DNA from: JAJUFS01 sp964599565
GTDB taxonomy: Bacteria > Pseudomonadota > Gammaproteobacteria > Natronospirales > JAJUFS01
Direction: 5' to 3'
NCBI GenBank assembly: GCA_964599565.1
Contig: CAZRFE010000013.1
Location: 1-41,564, forward strand
Length of the DNA: 41,564 bases
Shown here one piece after another: positions 22,538 through 31,092 of the stretch. Under the pieces are notes generated by a model, which saw only the letters and a list, made by a program, of their open reading frames with translations, ran no database searches and was not told the origin of the DNA. The first letter of the stretch is position 1. Each line of letters starts with the position of its first letter. Both the position numbers and the translations under genes were made by a program.

Positions 22538-25500
22538 ATGCTCATTCTCCGCGGCAGCCGCGCCCTTTCCGACTTCCGCATCGACAAGCTTCTTGAACGC
22601 GCCCGCGAGGCGGTCCCCGGCCTTGAAGGCATCGACACCCGGTTCATTCATCTCGCCGATACCGATGGCGAACTTCCCGCGGCCGAGCGCGACGTCCTTG
22701 AAAAACTGCTGACCTACGGCGAAGCCGATACGCAGGCAGGCGAACCTGCGGGCGCATTTCTGCTCGTGCTGCCGCGCTTCGGCACGATCTCGCCGTGGTC
22801 GTCGAAGGCGACGGACATCGCAAGAATCTGCGGCCTCTCGACGTTGTTGCGCGTCGAGCGCGGCATCGGGTTCTGGTTCCAGGGTGTGAGCGATGCGGAT
22901 CTCGCGAAGCTCGTGCCGCTGATCCACGACCGCATGACGGAAACCGTCGTGGATTCCTTCGACGCCGCCGCATCGCTGTTCCGCCACGAGAAACCGCGGC
23001 CGCTGTCCACCATCGACATTCTTTCCGGCGGGCGTGACGCGCTCGTGAAGGCGAACAGCGAACTCGGTCTTGCGCTCTCCGACGACGAGATCGACTACCT
23101 CGTCGAGAATTTCGTGAAGCTCGGGCGCAATCCCGCCGATGTCGAACTGATGATGTTCGCGCAGGCGAATTCCGAGCATTGCCGCCACAAGATCTTCAAG
23201 GGCGACTGGATCATCGACGGCGAAATGCAGGATGAATCGCTGTTCGCCATGATCCAGGCGACGTACGCGGCGAATTCCGAGGGCGTGCTGTCCGCGTACA
23301 AGGACAACTCCTCCGTCATCGAAGGCGCACGCGCCGCGCGCTTCTTCCCGGACGCCGACACCCACGAGTACGGCTACACGGAAGAGGACATCCACATTCT
23401 CATGAAGGTGGAAACGCACAATCACCCGACGGCGATCTCGCCGCATCCTGGTGCGTCGACGGGTTCAGGTGGCGAAATTCGCGATGAAGGCGCGACGGGC
23501 CGCGGCGCGAAGCCGAAAGCGGGACTGTGCGGATTCACCGTGTCGAACCTGCGCATTCCGGGTTTCGAGCAGCCGTGGGAGATCGATTACGGCAAGCCGG
23601 CGCGCATCGTGTCCGCGCTCGACATCATGATCGAAGGTCCGATCGGCGCCGCGGCGTTCAACAACGAGTTCGGCCGGCCGAACATCTTCGGTTATTTCCG
23701 CACGTACGAGCAGAAGGATTCGAGCGGCGAGGTGCGCGGCTATCACAAGCCGGTCATGATCGCGGGCGGCATGGGCAACATCCGCGCACAGCATGTCGAG
23801 AAGAACATCCCGGCACCGGGCGCGAAGGTCATCGTGCTCGGCGGTCCCGCGATGCTCATCGGTCTTGGCGGCGGCGCGGCATCGTCGATGGCGTCGGGGC
23901 AGAGTGCGGCGGATCTCGATTTCGCGTCCGTGCAGCGCGGCAACCCGGAACTCGAACGTCGCGCACAGGAAGTGATCGACCGTTGCTGGGCGCTTGGCGA
24001 ACGCAACCCGATTCAATCCATCCACGACGTCGGCGCGGGCGGACTGTCGAACGCGATCCCGGAAATCCTTTCCGACGCGGGCCGCGGCGGCGTGATCGAT
24101 CTTCGGAAGATTCACAACGACGAGCCCGGCATGACGCCGATGGAAATCTGGTGCAACGAAGCGCAGGAGCGCTACGTGCTCATGGTGAACGCCGACGACC
24201 TGCCGCGCTTCGAGGCGATCTGCGCGCGTGAGCGCGCGCCGTTCGCGGTGGTCGGCGAAGCGATCGCCGAGCAGCAGCTTTGCGTCGAGGATCCGGTGTT
24301 CCGCAACTACGCCGTCGACATGCCGATGCAGGTTCTGCTCGGCAAGCCGCCGAAGATGCTTCGCGATGTGAAGCGCGTGAAGCAGCAGGGCAATGCGCTC
24401 GCGACGGCGAACATCGACGCGAACGACGCGGCGATGCGCCTGTTGAAACTGCCGACCATCGCGGACAAGGGTTTTCTCGTCAGCATCGGCGACCGTTCCG
24501 TCGGCGGCATGATCACGCGCGACCAGTACGTCGGTCCCTGGCAGGTTCCGGTCGCAGACGTCGCCGTGACGGCGGCGGGTTACACGACGTATGCAGGCGA
24601 GGCAATGTCCATGGGCGAGCGCACACCGGTTGCGGTGCTGAATGCGCCGGCATCGGGCAGGCTCGCTGTCGCCGAAGCCGTGACGAACATTCTTGCAGCG
24701 GACATCGATGACATCCGCAAGGTGCGACTGTCCGCGAACTGGATGGCGGCGGCGGGGCACGACGGCGAAGACGCGAACCTGTTCGATACCGTGAAGGCCG
24801 TGGGCGAGGAGCTGTGCACCGCGCTCGGCATCACCATTCCCGTCGGCAAGGATTCGCTGTCGATGAAGACGGCGTGGGAAGAGAACGGAAGGAAAAAGGT
24901 GGTCGTTGCACCGCTGTCGCTGATCGTTTCCTCCTTTGCACCGGTGCGTGATGTGCGCAACACGCTTACGCCAGAGCTTGTCGACGATGCAGACACGCGC
25001 CTCGTGCTCGTCGATCTCGGCCGCGGCCAGGATCGCCTCGGCGGTTCGTGCCTTGCGCAGGTCTATGGCGAGACGGGCGATGTCACGCCCGATCTCGATT
25101 CGCCGGAAATTCTCAAGGCATTCTTCGCAGCGATCACCGCGCTCAAGCGCGATGGAAAACTGCTTGCGTACCATGACCGCTCGGACGGCGGCGCGTTCGT
25201 CACGCTCGCGGAAATGGCGTTCGCGGGAAATGTCGGTGTGGATGTCGAGCTGCCGGGCGAAGGCATTGCTGCGCTGTTCAGCGAGGAACTCGGCGCGATC
25301 GTGCAGGTGAAGGGTGCAGACGTCGATGCCGTGCGCGACGTCTTCGACGATCTCGGCATTGCGCACGCCGTGCATGTGATCGGCGGCATCACGCGCGGGC
25401 GAACGCTCGACGTGCGCGCAGGTGCCGCGCGCGTGCATGGTGCGCTCCGGGATTTCCGTGCGGCCTGGTCGGAAACGAGCTTTGCGATGCAGTCGCTGCG

Positions 25501-26398
25501 CGACAACCCGCAGGCGGCGCGCGAGGAATACGAAACGAAGCTTGATGAAGACAATCCCGGGCTGAACGCGAAACTCACGTTCGATCCCGCGGACAATCTC
25601 GGCGTGCCGTCCATCGCAACGGCGAAACCGAAGGTCGCAATCCTCCGCGAGCAGGGCGTGAACAGCCAGGTCGAGATGGCGGCGGCGTTCGAGCGCGCGG
25701 GATTTGCGCCGTACGACGTGCACATGACGGACATACTCGAAGGCCGCGCGAGCCTTGCGGATTACCAGGGAACGGTCGTGTGCGGCGGGTTCTCGTACGG
25801 CGACGTGCTCGGCGCCGGCGAAGGCTGGGCGAAATCCGTGCTGTTCAATGCGCGCGCGCGCGACGAGTTCGAAGCGTTCTTCCGTCGCGACGATTCCTTC
25901 ACGCTCGGCATCTGCAACGGCTGCCAGATGCTTGCATCCATGCAGGCGCTCATTCCCGGCGCGGAGAACTGGCCGAAGTGGGTGCGCAACCGTTCCGAGC
26001 AGTTCGAGAGCCGCACCGGTCTTGTTGAGGTCGTGAAATCGCCATCGCTGTTCTTCAACGGCATGGAAGGCTCGGTGATGCCCATTGCCATTGCGCACGG
26101 CGAAGGCCGCGCATCGTTCGCAAACGCGAATGACCGGGCAGCACTCGCGGCTTCGGGACGCGTTGCGCTGCGGCTCGTCGACAACTACCACAGGCCCGCG
26201 CACACCTATCCTGCGAATCCGAGCGGCACGCCGGATGGCATCACCGGCATCACCACGACGGACGGGCGCGTGACCATCACCATGCCGCATCCCGAGCGCG
26301 TGTTCCGCTCCGTGCTGATGTCGTGGCACGACAGGCGCTGGGGCGAGGATTCGCCGTGGATGCGGATGTTCTACAACGCCCGCAAGCACATTGGTTAA
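22538..26398 (+). CDS. purL: Phosphoribosylformylglycinamidine synthase (large, single-chain PurL)
   Basis: Fourth step of de novo purine synthesis: FGAR plus glutamine and ATP gives FGAM. The 1286-residue protein is the proteobacterial fused form. An N-terminal PurS-like domain comes first. Two AIRS-like halves follow (EHCRHKIFKGDW, VETHNHPTAISPHPGASTG, GGGAASSM, HDVGAGGLSNAIPE). The C-terminal class I glutaminase domain starts near residue 1025 (KVAILREQGVNSQVEMAAAF), with the nucleophile Cys in LGICNGCQM and the His/Glu pair in TITMPHPERVFRS. The start is the ATG at 22538. hutU begins 16 bp after the stop, an unusual neighbour. The local order tadA-mltF-(insert)-purL follows E. coli. Confidence 0.98.
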   Translation: MLILRGSRALSDFRIDKLLERAREAVPGLEGIDTRFIHLADTDGELPAAERDVLEKLLTYGEADTQAGEPAGAFLLVLPRFGTISPWSSKATDIARICGLSTLLRVERGIGFWFQGVSDADLAKLVPLIHDRMTETVVDSFDAAASLFRHEKPRPLSTIDILSGGRDALVKANSELGLALSDDEIDYLVENFVKLGRNPADVELMMFAQANSEHCRHKIFKGDWIIDGEMQDESLFAMIQATYAANSEGVLSAYKDNSSVIEGARAARFFPDADTHEYGYTEEDIHILMKVETHNHPTAISPHPGASTGSGGEIRDEGATGRGAKPKAGLCGFTVSNLRIPGFEQPWEIDYGKPARIVSALDIMIEGPIGAAAFNNEFGRPNIFGYFRTYEQKDSSGEVRGYHKPVMIAGGMGNIRAQHVEKNIPAPGAKVIVLGGPAMLIGLGGGAASSMASGQSAADLDFASVQRGNPELERRAQEVIDRCWALGERNPIQSIHDVGAGGLSNAIPEILSDAGRGGVIDLRKIHNDEPGMTPMEIWCNEAQERYVLMVNADDLPRFEAICARERAPFAVVGEAIAEQQLCVEDPVFRNYAVDMPMQVLLGKPPKMLRDVKRVKQQGNALATANIDANDAAMRLLKLPTIADKGFLVSIGDRSVGGMITRDQYVGPWQVPVADVAVTAAGYTTYAGEAMSMGERTPVAVLNAPASGRLAVAEAVTNILAADIDDIRKVRLSANWMAAAGHDGEDANLFDTVKAVGEELCTALGITIPVGKDSLSMKTAWEENGRKKVVVAPLSLIVSSFAPVRDVRNTLTPELVDDADTRLVLVDLGRGQDRLGGSCLAQVYGETGDVTPDLDSPEILKAFFAAITALKRDGKLLAYHDRSDGGAFVTLAEMAFAGNVGVDVELPGEGIAALFSEELGAIVQVKGADVDAVRDVFDDLGIAHAVHVIGGITRGRTLDVRAGAARVHGALRDFRAAWSETSFAMQSLRDNPQAAREEYETKLDEDNPGLNAKLTFDPADNLGVPSIATAKPKVAILREQGVNSQVEMAAAFERAGFAPYDVHMTDILEGRASLADYQGTVVCGGFSYGDVLGAGEGWAKSVLFNARARDEFEAFFRRDDSFTLGICNGCQMLASMQALIPGAENWPKWVRNRSEQFESRTGLVEVVKSPSLFFNGMEGSVMPIAIAHGEGRASFANANDRAALAASGRVALRLVDNYHRPAHTYPANPSGTPDGITGITTTDGRVTITMPHPERVFRSVLMSWHDRRWGEDSPWMRMFYNARKHIG

Positions 26399-26414
26399 GA
26401 CACAGGACCAGATC

Positions 26415-28079
26415 ATGCCGACACGTTTTCGCGACATCGAACTGCACGCGCCGACAGGTGCCGAGCTGACCTGCAAGGGCTGGGTGCAGGAAGCAGCGCT
26501 GCGCATGCTGCACAACAATCTCGATCCGCAGGTCGCGGAGAATCCGAAGGAACTCGTCGTGTACGGCGGCATCGGTCGTGCGGCGCGCAACTGGGAAAGC
26601 TTCGATGCCATCGTCGCGACGCTGAAGCGTCTCGAGAACGACGAAACGCTGCTCGTGCAGTCCGGCAAGCCGGTTGGCGTGTTTCGTACGCACGAGATGG
26701 CGCCGCGCGTGCTGATCGCGAATTCCAATCTTGTCGGCGAATGGGCGAACTGGGATCACTTCTTCGAGCTCGATCGGAAGGGCTTGATGATGTACGGCCA
26801 GATGACGGCCGGTTCATGGATATACATCGGCTCGCAGGGCATCGTGCAGGGCACGTATGAAACGTTCGCGGAAGCCGTGCGCCAGCATTACGACGGTGAC
26901 GCAAAGGGGAAATGGCTGCTCACCGGCGGACTCGGCGGCATGGGTGGCGCGCAGCCGCTTGCCTCGGTGTTCGCCGGCATGTGCTGTCTTGCCGTCGAAG
27001 TCGACGAATCGCGCATCGACAAGCGCCTTGAAACGAAGTATCTCGACCGGAAGGCGAAATCGCTGCATGAGGCGATGAAGATGATCGAGGAGGCCGTTTC
27101 GAAGGGAGAGGTCATCTCCGTCGGCCTGCTCGGCAATGCAGCGGAGGTGTTCGATGAAATCCTGCAGAGCACGAATCACCCGCACATGGTCACGGACCAG
27201 ACATCCGCGCACGATCCGCTGAACGGCTACATTCCCGTCGGCTATTCGCTGGAAGAGGCGGCGGAGCTTCGCATCAGCAACCCGCAGGAATACGTGCGCC
27301 TTGCAAAGGAATCGATGGCGCGCCAGGTGCGCGCGATGCTCGGTTTCCACGCGAAGGGCATCCCGACATTCGATTACGGCAACAACATTCGCGCGATGGC
27401 GAAGGACGCCGGCGTTCGCAATGCGTTCGCGTTCAAGGGATTCGTTCCGCTGTATATCCGGCCGCTGTTCTGCGAGGGCGTGGGTCCGTTCCGCTGGGCC
27501 GCGCTCTCCGGCGATCCGGAAGACATCGCGAAGACGGATGCGAAGGCGCGCGAACTCTTCCCGGACAACGTGAAGCTGCATACCTGGCTCGACAAGGCCC
27601 GTGAACGCATTGCATTCCAGGGTCTTCCTGCGCGCATCTGCTGGCTGGGTTACAAGGAGCGCCACCTGCTCGGGCTTGCATTCAACGAGATGGTGAAGAA
27701 CGGTGAACTGAAAGCGCCGGTTGTCATCGGTCGCGATCATCTCGATTCCGGCTCGGTGGCATCACCCAACCGCGAAACCGAAGCGATGAAGGACGGCTCC
27801 GATGCGGTCGCGGACTGGCCCATCCTGAACGCCCTGCTCAACACCGCGAGCGGCGCGTCGTGGGTGAGCTTCCACCATGGCGGCGGCGTCGGCATGGGCT
27901 ACTCGCTGCACGCCGGCGTTGTCATTGTTGCAGATGGTTCGGAGCGCGCGCGCACACAACTCGAACTCGTGCTGGTGAACGATCCTGGCACCGGCGTGAT
28001 GCGTCATGTCGATGCGGGTTACGAGCACGCCATCGAGATCGCGAATGCACGCGGTCTTGACGTGCCGATGCTCAAGTGA
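26415..28079 (+). CDS. hutU: Urocanate hydratase
   Basis: Second step of histidine degradation: urocanate plus water gives 4-imidazolone-5-propionate, with tightly bound NAD+ as electrophile. The 554-residue protein has GWVQEAALRMLHNNLDP at the N-terminus, VYGGIGRAARNW, the NAD-binding GGLGGMGGAQPLA, the active-site region ARICWLGYKERH and C-terminal VSFHHGGGVGMGYSLHAG. ATG 26415, with AGGA 7 nt upstream, is preferred over the open TTG at 26391 inside the purL end. It lies 16 bp behind purL and its stop overlaps the next start (ATGA). The other hut genes are 3-8 kb away. Confidence 0.97.
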   Translation: MPTRFRDIELHAPTGAELTCKGWVQEAALRMLHNNLDPQVAENPKELVVYGGIGRAARNWESFDAIVATLKRLENDETLLVQSGKPVGVFRTHEMAPRVLIANSNLVGEWANWDHFFELDRKGLMMYGQMTAGSWIYIGSQGIVQGTYETFAEAVRQHYDGDAKGKWLLTGGLGGMGGAQPLASVFAGMCCLAVEVDESRIDKRLETKYLDRKAKSLHEAMKMIEEAVSKGEVISVGLLGNAAEVFDEILQSTNHPHMVTDQTSAHDPLNGYIPVGYSLEEAAELRISNPQEYVRLAKESMARQVRAMLGFHAKGIPTFDYGNNIRAMAKDAGVRNAFAFKGFVPLYIRPLFCEGVGPFRWAALSGDPEDIAKTDAKARELFPDNVKLHTWLDKARERIAFQGLPARICWLGYKERHLLGLAFNEMVKNGELKAPVVIGRDHLDSGSVASPNRETEAMKDGSDAVADWPILNALLNTASGASWVSFHHGGGVGMGYSLHAGVVIVADGSERARTQLELVLVNDPGTGVMRHVDAGYEHAIEIANARGLDVPMLK

Positions 28080-28756
28080 TGGAAAGGCCCGCGCTCTACA
28101 TCGGCAACCGGTCCTATTCGTCCTGGTCGCTGCGCGCGTGGTGGACGATGAAGCTTGCGGGCATGGACTTCGATACTGTCGTCGTGCCGCTGGAAGGCGC
28201 GGGCGGTTCCGCGGAGCGCAGAAATTCAAGAACGCTCTGGAAGTATTCGCCGTCCGGCAAGGTTCCGGTGCTCAAGGACGGCGAACTGCTCGTCTGGGAT
28301 TCGCTGGCAATCATCGAGTACGTGGCGGATCGCTACAACGCGTCGGTCTGGCCGGAAGCGATGGAGGAACGTGCGGTCGCGCGTTCCATCGCCGCGGAAG
28401 TTCACGGCGGTTTCCCGGGTCTCGGCACGCAGGTCGTCTTCAACTGCCGGCGCAAGCCGTTCGTGTTTCCACCCAGCGACGAATCCCGTCGTGGCATTGA
28501 CCGCATCTGCACGCTCTGGACGGATTGCCGCGAGCGCTATGGCCGTGCGGGCAGTTTCCTGTTCGGCCGGCCGACGGCAGCGGACGCGGTTTCGTCGCCG
28601 CTTGTTTCCATATTCCACGTCTACGGGTTCGACGTTCCAGCGGCGGTCCGCGAGTACATGGATGCGGTGCTGGCTCATCCGATGGTGGAGGAGTGGCATG
28701 CTGCGGCGCAGAGCGAAGAATGGGTGATCGACGCGTACGAGTGCATCGGCACATGA
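28079..28756 (+). CDS. Glutathione S-transferase family protein
   Basis: A 225-residue two-domain GST. The N-terminal thioredoxin-like domain opens ALYIGNRSYSSWSLRAWW, a bacterial variant in which the Ser-Tyr-Ser-Ser stretch (residues 12-15) may supply the thiol-activating hydroxyl. GKVPVLKDGE has the cis-proline and WDSLAIIEYVADRY the glutathione gamma-glutamyl-binding Ser. A helical C-terminal domain follows (about 90-220). Its ATG overlaps the hutU stop, so it is probably co-translated with hutU. Whether it works in histidine catabolism is unknown. Without a substrate-specific motif I do not assign a class. Confidence 0.85.
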   Translation: MERPALYIGNRSYSSWSLRAWWTMKLAGMDFDTVVVPLEGAGGSAERRNSRTLWKYSPSGKVPVLKDGELLVWDSLAIIEYVADRYNASVWPEAMEERAVARSIAAEVHGGFPGLGTQVVFNCRRKPFVFPPSDESRRGIDRICTLWTDCRERYGRAGSFLFGRPTAADAVSSPLVSIFHVYGFDVPAAVREYMDAVLAHPMVEEWHAAAQSEEWVIDAYECIGT

Positions 28757-28781
28757 AACGAGCGTGACCAGCAGATAAGAT
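28753..28781 (+). promoter_or_regulatory. Candidate promoter of the ybiI-like gene
   Basis: ATGAAA (28753-28758, 4/6) and TAAGAT (28776-28781, 4/6) are spaced by 17 bp and overlap the end of the GST gene. The predicted start is about 25 bp before the ATG at 28814. Confidence 0.3.
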
Positions 28782-28813
28782 CAGGTTTCCTGTTTCACTC
28801 GACGAGATTCGCG

Positions 28814-29080
28814 ATGGCGGGCGGCTGGGCAAAAGACGATGCAGTAAGCGAGCAGATCGACGCGACGGTGAATGACGCCGTCAGCCGTGCGCGCCGCAAC
28901 CTGCCGCAGGGCGAAAGCCTTTCACACTGCGAGGAATGCGGCGCGGAGATTCCCGCAGCCCGCCGCGCGGCAATCAGGGGCGTGCGCCTGTGTGTCGCAT
29001 GCCAGTCCGAGCGCGACGAAGAACAGAAGGCTTCCGGTCTCTACAACCGCCGCGGCAGCAAGGACAGCCAGCTGCGCTGA
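28814..29080 (+). CDS. ybiI: TraR/DksA-family zinc finger protein, YbiI-like
   Basis: An 88-residue protein with a four-cysteine zinc finger, C39-EE-C42 and C60-VA-C63, of the DksA/TraR C4 type. Its opening (GWAKDDAVSEQIDATVNDAV) and C-terminus (YNRRGSKDSQLR) match E. coli YbiI closely, including the same total length. It lacks the long DksA coiled coil with its acidic tip, so an effect on RNA polymerase like DksA should not be assumed; the function is unknown. It lies alone between the GST gene and the MNT-HEPN gene, 30 bp upstream of the latter, and may share its transcript. Confidence 0.9.
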   Translation: MAGGWAKDDAVSEQIDATVNDAVSRARRNLPQGESLSHCEECGAEIPAARRAAIRGVRLCVACQSERDEEQKASGLYNRRGSKDSQLR

Positions 29081-29110
29081 GCATCGCGCAATCGGATCAC
29101 GGAGGATGCG

Positions 29111-29971
29111 ATGAAGACAACGCTTGAACACCTGCCCGAGTACAAGCGCGAAGAACTCGCGCGAGTTGTCGAAACCGTCCTTGCCTCTGGCAAGATCGAA
29201 ATGCTCATTCTTTTTGGCAGCCACGCGCGCGGCGACTGGGTCGAGGACCGGCGTGTCGAAGGCAATGCCATCATCGAATACCGCAGCGATTACGACATCT
29301 ACGCACTCGTACGCGTTGCGAAACACTGCGATCGCCTGCTGCTCGAACCATCGCTGCGCGACCGCTTCGACCGCATTTCCCGCACACCGGTCTCGCTGAT
29401 TGCCGATACCGTCAAGCACTTCAATCACGCGCTTGAGCGCGGCCGGTATTTCTACGTGGATGTTGCGAAGGAAGGCATCCTGCTCCACGACTCCGGCAAA
29501 TACCCCATCAGCGAGCCGCGCGAACTGACGCGTGAAGAACGGCTGGAAGAAGTCACGGCCGACTACGACTACTGGTTTGCGAAAGCGCAGCGCTTCAATA
29601 AGAACTACCAGTTCAATTTCGATGACGAAGATTTCGTTCTCGCGTCATTCATGCTTCACCAAACTGTCGAACACTGCACAACCACCGCGCTCCTCGTCCT
29701 CACCAGCTACACGCCCAAGGGCCACGATATCGCCCAGCGCCTCAAGCACTGCACCGCCATCGACCGCCGCTTCGCCGACGCATTCCCCGTGCAGGCGCCC
29801 GACGACAAGCGTCGCTTCGACCTCCTCTGCAAGGCCTACATCGGCGCCCGCTACAAGAAGGATTTCGCCGTCGATCGCAGCGACCTCGAACGCCTCGCCA
29901 CCCACGTCCAGGCGCTGCTCGACCTCACCCGCGATGTCTGCCAGGCTCGCGTTCACGCGCTTGCCGGCTGA
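29111..29971 (+). CDS. Fused MNT nucleotidyltransferase-HEPN domain protein
   Basis: A 286-residue fusion. The N-terminal minimal nucleotidyltransferase domain (about 10-130) has the hallmark ILFGSHARGDW (G36, S37) and the paired acidic residues D60 and D62 in RSDYDIYALV, so the metal-binding core looks intact. The C-terminal part (about 145-285) is all-helical and HEPN-like, with ASFMLHQTVEHCTTTALLVL and AYIGARYKKDF (R247-F252). The RX4-6H RNase motif of toxic HEPN proteins is not seen. Separate MNT and HEPN proteins often form toxin-antitoxin pairs in which MNT adenylylates HEPN. Here both are one chain, so a self-modifying or purely regulatory enzyme is as likely. It sits between the two hut blocks and is closed by a strong terminator. 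Confidence 0.82.
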   Translation: MKTTLEHLPEYKREELARVVETVLASGKIEMLILFGSHARGDWVEDRRVEGNAIIEYRSDYDIYALVRVAKHCDRLLLEPSLRDRFDRISRTPVSLIADTVKHFNHALERGRYFYVDVAKEGILLHDSGKYPISEPRELTREERLEEVTADYDYWFAKAQRFNKNYQFNFDDEDFVLASFMLHQTVEHCTTTALLVLTSYTPKGHDIAQRLKHCTAIDRRFADAFPVQAPDDKRRFDLLCKAYIGARYKKDFAVDRSDLERLATHVQALLDLTRDVCQARVHALAG

Positions 29972-30081
29972 AAACCCGCGTTTTCGAATGGATTTCAATT
30001 CCGTCCTGATGGCGGACAAAAACCAACTGTTATCGGATGAGTCCGTTTGCGAATCTCGGCGCGCGCTTGCCATTGACGAAA

Positions 30082-30105
30082 AAAGCCCTCCGGATGGAGG
30101 GCTTT
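30082..30105. terminator. Bidirectional terminator between MNT-HEPN and DUF4382 genes
   Basis: AAAGCCCTCC (30082-30091) pairs exactly with GGAGGGCTTT (30096-30105) over a GGAT loop, with an A-run before and Ts after. It serves both convergent genes. Confidence 0.88.
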
Positions 30106-30129
30106 CCTGTGCGTGAATCACGCCTTCCT

Positions 30130-31005
30130 CTACTGGAAGTCGACGGTCGCGCTTTCGCCCGGGGTTACGCTCACGTCCTGCGTTCCGACAAACGTCATTG
30201 CGTCATCGGTGGCGGGGTCATCGAGTTCGCCATCGCAGCTGAAACTCGCCGTGTAGTTGCCTTCGAGCACGAAGCCGATGGTGTAGTCGAAACTGCCGGT
30301 ATTCGTGTTCAGCACGGGGATCGCGCTCGTGACCGGGTTCGGCGTGTTCTCATCCTCGTCATCGGGTGCCACGCCCGGGCCGGCGAACAGGTACACCACG
30401 GGAGCGCATTCACCATCGATCAGCGTGCTGCTGACCGAACCCTCGATGCTGCCGACAGCCGCATTGTCCACGATGCGCAGCGCGGGGCGCAGGTAGTAAT
30501 CGCCAAAGGCGTCCTGCGGTTCGTGCACCGACTTGCGCAGGTCGAAGTCAATGGTGAAGTCCGCGTCGCCGCCGGCGGGAAGCGTGAAGCCCGAGACGAG
30601 CTTGAGTCCCGACTCCGCGCCGGAGGGAATGAACAGCGAATGGCGCGAACCGTCTTCGAGATCGATGTACGAGCTGGCTGCGAGGCGCTCGGCGTTGACC
30701 AGCAGGCGCAGCCACTGATAGTTGCCGGCGGGCAGTTCGACGTCTTCCAGGAGGCTTTCGGAGGCGTTGCCGGAAAGCGCGAGCAGGTCGATCTGTTTCG
30801 GCGTGTCGAACTCGATGACCCGCCGTCCGTCCGGACCCTGCAGTTCCACGCCGGTAAACTCGACGACAACGGCTGTCGCACTGTCGACTGGCGCATCTGT
30901 TACCGCCAGCGTCAGGCGGCCCGTGTCATCGCTGTTTCCGCCGCATGCCGCAAGCACGAGCGTAGCGCCGCCGGCGAGCGCGGCGAGTGAATATCTGCTG
31001 AGCAT
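30130..31005 (-). CDS. DUF4382 domain lipoprotein
   Basis: A 291-residue exported lipoprotein. The signal peptide ends in TLVLAAC, with the lipidated Cys at residue 21, followed by a Gly/Asn/Ser/Asp linker. The DUF4382 domain begins GRLTLAVTDAPVDSATAVVV with VEFTGVELQG, then a beta-rich region with LPAGNYQWLRLLV and DFDLRKSVHEP. A C-terminal carboxypeptidase-regulatory-like beta-sandwich may follow (GSIEGSVSSTLI, NYTASFSCDGEL). The sequence is strongly acidic. The ATG at 31005 gives a normal signal peptide; an in-frame TTG 39 nt upstream is less likely. The function is unknown; a surface or periplasmic binding role is only a guess. Confidence 0.85.
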   Translation of the reverse strand: MLSRYSLAALAGGATLVLAACGGNSDDTGRLTLAVTDAPVDSATAVVVEFTGVELQGPDGRRVIEFDTPKQIDLLALSGNASESLLEDVELPAGNYQWLRLLVNAERLAASSYIDLEDGSRHSLFIPSGAESGLKLVSGFTLPAGGDADFTIDFDLRKSVHEPQDAFGDYYLRPALRIVDNAAVGSIEGSVSSTLIDGECAPVVYLFAGPGVAPDDEDENTPNPVTSAIPVLNTNTGSFDYTIGFVLEGNYTASFSCDGELDDPATDDAMTFVGTQDVSVTPGESATVDFQ

Positions 31006-31022
31006 GGTGAGCTGTCCCGCTG

Positions 31023-31044
31023 TTGAATGAATGTACGCATTCAA
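31023..31044. promoter_or_regulatory. Short palindrome upstream of the DUF4382 gene
   Basis: TTGAATG (31023-31029) and CATTCAA (31038-31044) form an inverted repeat. An overlapping TGAATG/CATTCA hairpin (31028-31043) has a TACG loop. It lies 18-39 bp upstream of the DUF4382 ATG and 48 bp beyond the end of hutH, so it could be an operator or an RNA hairpin. No protein partner is indicated. Confidence 0.35.
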
Positions 31045-31092
31045 TCAGCAGCGGGCGGATTTCGCCGTGAAACGAATCACGGCGACGTAACA

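Noticed and set aside
23465..26728. Minus-strand open frame of 1087 codons opposite purL and the start of hutU
   Set aside because: The plus strand encodes unmistakable PurL. GC-rich codon use keeps the antisense frame free of stops; the translation is Arg/His/Ala-rich with no domain.
29111..29971. Calling the MNT-HEPN fusion a toxin
   Set aside because: No RX4-6H RNase motif is visible in the HEPN part and there is no separate partner gene, so toxicity is unsupported.
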